DNA from: an uncultured Methanofollis sp.
Lineage (GTDB): Archaea > Halobacteriota > Methanomicrobia > Methanomicrobiales > Methanofollaceae
Length of the DNA stretch: 16,827 nt
Direction: 5' to 3'
Assembly (NCBI RefSeq): GCF_937919355.1
Contig: NZ_CALFSA010000217.1
Coordinates: forward strand, 1-16,827
The translations under genes were made by a program, and so were the position numbers. Below, piece after piece: positions 14,178 through 16,827 of the stretch (position 1 is the first letter of the stretch; each line of letters begins with the position of its first letter). The notes below the pieces were generated by a model. It ran no database searches, was not told the origin of the DNA, and saw nothing but the letters and a program-made list of their open reading frames with translations.

Positions 14178-14855
14178 TCAGTCACTTCCGCAAACCCGCA
14201 CAATCGATTCGACCAGGTCTTCGGTCCTGTGCGCATATTTCTTCGAGGTGGCGAGGATGTGTTCGTAGGTCAGCACCTCGTCAGATAATCCATTCGCATA
14301 ATTGTCCACGGTGCAGACGGCGGCGAAGGGGATGCCGAGTTCCCGCGCCAGGGTCGCCTCGCTCGCGACGGTCATGCCGACGACGTCGGCGACCTTCGCA
14401 AGGCCGCGCACCTCCGCGACCGTCTCGATCCGCGGCCCCCGCGTCTGGGCGTACACCCCGCCGACCTCTGCCGTCGGGACGGCCATGGAGAGTTTCCCGA
14501 TGAGGCCCTCGTCAAGGGCGGGCATCACGTGCTCGATGGCGTGGTCGTGGAAGGACGGGATGTCGGTGAGGCTGAGGTAGTCGGTCGGGACGAGCACGGT
14601 CCCCGGTGGGATCCCGGCCTTCAGGGACCCGACCGACCCGACGGAGACGATCCTGTCGACGCCGGCGAGGGCGAGGGCGGCGGCCTGTGCCCGGTAGTTG
14701 ACCCGGTGCGGCGGCCTCCCCCCCTGGTGGCGGAGCATGATCGCAATCTCCCCCGCCATCACCTCTGCCGGGCCGTAGGGTGTCCAGACGGTCTTTCTTT
14801 CGAGTTCAGGGAGGTTGCAGTAGAGGAGGCTCGTGCCCCCGATGATCCCGAGCAT
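14178..14855 (-). CDS. mtnP: Probable S-methyl-5'-thioinosine phosphorylase
   Basis: A 225-residue purine nucleoside phosphorylase of the MTAP/MTIP branch. Features are the phosphate-binding start MLGIIGGTSL, LRHQGGRPPHRVNYRAQ (41-57), SVGSVGSL (71-78), GGVYAQTRGPRIET (132-145) and VGMTVASEATLARELGIP (159-176). The base-binding segment CTVDNYANG (181-189) has an Asn, where adenine-specific MTAPs have an Asp pattern, which suggests a 6-oxopurine substrate. That agrees with the adjacent deaminase. It would cleave methylthioinosine or deoxyinosine to hypoxanthine and the sugar 1-phosphate. It is somewhat shorter than many relatives (about 240-257). ATG 14855 is set by a GGAGGGGG ribosome binding site; the preceding codon is GTG. 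Confidence 0.88.
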   Translation of the reverse strand: MLGIIGGTSLLYCNLPELERKTVWTPYGPAEVMAGEIAIMLRHQGGRPPHRVNYRAQAAALALAGVDRIVSVGSVGSLKAGIPPGTVLVPTDYLSLTDIPSFHDHAIEHVMPALDEGLIGKLSMAVPTAEVGGVYAQTRGPRIETVAEVRGLAKVADVVGMTVASEATLARELGIPFAAVCTVDNYANGLSDEVLTYEHILATSKKYAHRTEDLVESIVRVCGSD

Positions 14856-14893
14856 CACTGCCCCCTCCGGCCTGTGTGCGTGCCTGCCATCAG

Positions 14894-14901
14894 GTATATA
14901 T
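14894..14901. promoter_or_regulatory. TATA element in the mtnP / NAPRT divergent promoter
   Basis: GTATATAT lies in the 112-nt gap between divergent starts 14855 and 14968. It is about 39 nt from mtnP and 67 nt from the NAPRT gene, so it could serve either, with a longer leader on the right. A T-rich CTTTTTACC (about 14927-14935) is a second candidate for the leftward direction. Confidence 0.4.
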
Positions 14902-14967
14902 GTGCCTTCGAGGAGTAAAAACCACCTTTTTACCCTTGCCCGGCCATACGCTGATGTCGGGATAGAG

Positions 14968-16098
14968 ATGAGCAGGTTCCATATCGTCGACGACGACACG
15001 ATTGCACGGGGGGAGTGCACGGACATCTACTTCGCACGGTGCGAGGAGGTCCTTGAAAAGGAGGGGAAGAACCCGTTGGTGACGATGGAGGTCACGACCG
15101 TCGGGATGCCGTACGACCGCGGGGTCTTCTGCGGCCTCGACGACGCCATTTCCCTCCTCGAAGGGGTCCAGGTGGACGTCGAGGCCATGCCTGAGGGGAG
15201 CGTCTTTCTGCCGCGCGAACCGGTGATGCGGATCACCGGGCGGTACCGCGACTTCGGGCGGTACGAGACTGCTCTCCTCGGTTTCCTCTGCCACGCCTCC
15301 GGGATCGCCACCGCCGCCGCGCATGTGAAGGAGGCGGCAGGCGACCGCAAGGTCTACTCCTTCGGGTCGCGCCGGCAGCACCCGGCGATCGCGCAGATGA
15401 TCGAGCGCTCGGCCTGGATCGGTGGCGTCGACGGCGTCTCGAACACCACGGCGCCCGAGGGGATGCCCATTGTCGGCACGATGCCGCACGCCTTCGTGAT
15501 GTGCCATGACACGCCCGAAGAGGCGTGGACGGCCTTCGACCGCTACGCCGCGGAGGGTGTGCCGCGCCTGATGCTCTGCGACACCTTCGGCGACGAGAAG
15601 GAAGAGTGTCTGAAGGCGGCGGAACTCGGGTTCACCGGGGCGGTCCGCCTGGACACGCCGCGGTCGCGCCGGGGGAACATGCGGGCGATCCTCGAGGAGG
15701 TGCGCTGGGAACTCGACAGTCACGGTCACCAGGACGTCGGCATCTTCCTCTCCGGCGGGGTCACCGGGGAGGACATCCGCGCCTACCGCGACCTTGTGGA
15801 CGCCTTCGGTGTCGGCGGTGCGATCGCCAATGCGCCGGTGATCGACTTCTCCCTGGACATCGTCGAGATTGAGGGGAGGAGTTGCGCGAAAAGAGGGAAG
15901 TGGAGCGGGGTCAAGCAGGTCTACCTCCTCCCCGGCGGCGCCCGGGCGATCCTGCCGGCGGGTGCGCGCGCCCCCGCAGGAGCGACGCCGCTCCTCAAAC
16001 CGGTCCTGCGACACGGGCAGGCGGTCGGGCACACCGACATGGCGAAGGCCAGGGCGCGCGTCCTCGCCGATCTTGCTGAGAGGGAGCAATCTGCATGA
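14968..16098 (+). CDS. Nicotinate phosphoribosyltransferase
   Basis: A 376-residue archaeal NAPRTase, making nicotinate mononucleotide from nicotinate and PRPP for NAD salvage. Support comes from YETALLGFLCHASGIATAAAHVK (99-121), the substrate-binding FGSRRQHP (132-139), the GVDGVSNTTAPEGMPIVGTMPHAF segment, LMLCDTFGDEKEE, RLDTPRSRRGN, and FLSGGVTGEDI of the C-terminal barrel, in the order known for the Thermoplasma-type enzyme. ATG 14968 (MSRFHIVDD) is chosen on homology and a GGGATAGAG ribosome binding site; the open frame upstream crosses the promoter. It is divergent from the mtnP-dadD operon and is followed by tRNA-Ala. Confidence 0.92.
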   Translation: MSRFHIVDDDTIARGECTDIYFARCEEVLEKEGKNPLVTMEVTTVGMPYDRGVFCGLDDAISLLEGVQVDVEAMPEGSVFLPREPVMRITGRYRDFGRYETALLGFLCHASGIATAAAHVKEAAGDRKVYSFGSRRQHPAIAQMIERSAWIGGVDGVSNTTAPEGMPIVGTMPHAFVMCHDTPEEAWTAFDRYAAEGVPRLMLCDTFGDEKEECLKAAELGFTGAVRLDTPRSRRGNMRAILEEVRWELDSHGHQDVGIFLSGGVTGEDIRAYRDLVDAFGVGGAIANAPVIDFSLDIVEIEGRSCAKRGKWSGVKQVYLLPGGARAILPAGARAPAGATPLLKPVLRHGQAVGHTDMAKARARVLADLAEREQSA

Positions 16099-16160
16099 GC
16101 AGGGAGGGCCCCGGCCCAAATCCATTTATCTGATGGCATGCAATATCGTAGGGTAGCAAA

Positions 16161-16232
16161 GGGCCGATAGATCAGGGGAAGATCGCTTCCTTGGCATGGA
16201 AGAGGCCGCGGGTTCAATTCCCGCTCGGTCCA
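16161..16232 (+). tRNA. tRNA-Ala (GGC)
   Basis: Acceptor GGGCCGA (16161-16167) pairs with TCGGTCC and includes the G3:U70 pair that marks alanine tRNAs. The D-stem is GATC/GATC. The anticodon stem-loop is CTTCC-TTGGCAT-GGAAG with anticodon GGC, the T-arm is GCGGG-TTCAATT-CCCGC, and the discriminator is A. CCA is not encoded and there is no intron. A CCATTTATC TATA element lies about 30-40 nt upstream, and a T5 run follows at 16237-16241. Confidence 0.97.
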
Positions 16233-16827
16233 CTCGTTTTTGAAAAGGTCCTGATATTTATCTGTTTCACGCACCCCTGTGCAGGTACTCTTTCAGCACT
16301 CCGGGCTCTTTAAAATTCATTTTCTTGAATAAGATGGGGAACAAAAGCCCCGGATCTCGATTATGGGAAAGATCATGGATCTGTGTCCCGCGCCGGGGGA
16401 CTACAGCGAAGGTCTTCGACCCGCTGCACATCTACTGCACATCTAAGATGTGCTCACTCCGTTCGCAGCCCCCGGAACCCCCGTTCAGGATAGGCAGGGA
16501 TAGGGCAATCTCCCGCCTCATCTGTTCTGTTTTCCCCGGGCCAATCGCAAGGGGGACGACCGAAGGGAGCTAGAGAAGATCTTTGATCTTCGATAGAACT
16601 CCCGGCGCGTGCTTTTGGGGGACGGCAGTGGGTCTCACGTTCCTTCATAAGATTATGTGGATACATCAACCCGAGCATGATATTTTCTACAAAGTCACAA
16701 TCCGAGTAAAAGAGAAAAAAGAGTCCTCCTCCCCCCATCTCCGGCCCGGCCACGGATTCCCACCCGCTGGCACCCATCGGGGAGAGGAAGCCTGCGGCCC
16801 GGTTAGATGCTGTTCAACCGGTAGTCG
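16233..16827. repeat. Gap with repeat copy C; no gene seen
   Basis: No convincing gene to the right edge. 16393-16451 shares the CCGGGGGACTACAGCGAA and TCTTCGACCCGCTGCACATC blocks with copies A and B. 16479-16513 is the inverted 35-nt block, and 16551-16577 is the GACGACCGAAGGGAGC block. Mini-hairpins are GCACATC-TAA-GATGTGC (16437-16453) and GAAGATC-TTT-GATCTTC (16575-16591). At the edge, CCGGTT (16799-16804) pairs with AACCGG (16816-16821). A minus-strand T-rich stretch at about 16706-16720 follows a GC-rich segment. Positions 16241-16392 hold nothing recognisable. Confidence 0.7.

Noticed and set aside
16799..16827. 3' part of a 23S rRNA gene entering from the right edge
   Set aside because: Only one hairpin (loop close to GAAAGCATCTA) matches; the following sequence lacks the conserved GATAG and TACTAAT-type segments of the 23S 3' end. 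Kept only as a possible structured RNA.
16161..16827. Integrated element at tRNA-Ala
   Set aside because: No integrase gene and no repeated 3' tRNA segment are seen downstream; only the dispersed repeat follows.

Overview
The window looks like chromosomal DNA of a GC-rich methanogenic euryarchaeon, most like Methanomicrobiales (Methanofollis/Methanoculleus-type). The evidence is a fused Fae-Hps enzyme, an archaeal Hef helicase-nuclease, an alpha2-type glycyl-tRNA synthetase, a DadD/methylthioinosine phosphorylase pair, UPF0147 and Sjogren-autoantigen-type zinc proteins, TATA-box promoters, T-run terminators, and tRNAs without encoded CCA, one with an archaeal intron. The genus is inferred, not shown.

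Layout. 1-113: the edge of a type I-E-like CRISPR array, probably its leader-proximal end. 274-1414: three small conserved genes (YjbQ family +, UPF0147 -, zinc-ribbon autoantigen family +). 1405-5363 (-): glyS followed by hef, joined by an ATGA overlap. 5364-5786: AT-rich gap with two GC-rich blocks that could be small RNAs or leaders. 5787-7125 (+): a two-HTH regulator and a UPF0173 metallo-hydrolase. 7345-8526 (-): fae-hps. 8527-8922: gap with a complex palindromic repeat. 8923-9092 (-): intron-containing tRNA-Trp(CCA). 9190-12403 (+): an AMP-forming acyl-CoA synthetase-type enzyme, MoaE, and an HPr-kinase/PEPCK-like P-loop protein. 12404-12882: a second repeat copy. 12883-14855 (-): mtnP-dadD operon. 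14968-16098 (+): nicotinate phosphoribosyltransferase. 16161-16232 (+): tRNA-Ala(GGC). 16233-16827: gap with a third repeat copy.

How the genes fit together. Most genes are housekeeping. mtnP and dadD form a salvage route for methylthioadenosine and 5'-deoxyadenosine, and a pyridine-nucleotide salvage gene is transcribed away from them. Fae-Hps links pentose synthesis with formaldehyde capture. GlyS and Hef share a transcript without an obvious biochemical link.

Most notable structure. (1) The tRNA-Trp intron carries C, D', C' and D boxes, and its two guides place position 34 and position 39 of its own tRNA exactly five nucleotides from D and D'. (2) A family of modular intergenic repeats occurs in three gaps. 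It is built from shared blocks plus 7-bp mini-hairpins whose two arms change together between copies. No complete new defence or metabolic system is visible; the repeat family is the best candidate for something undescribed.
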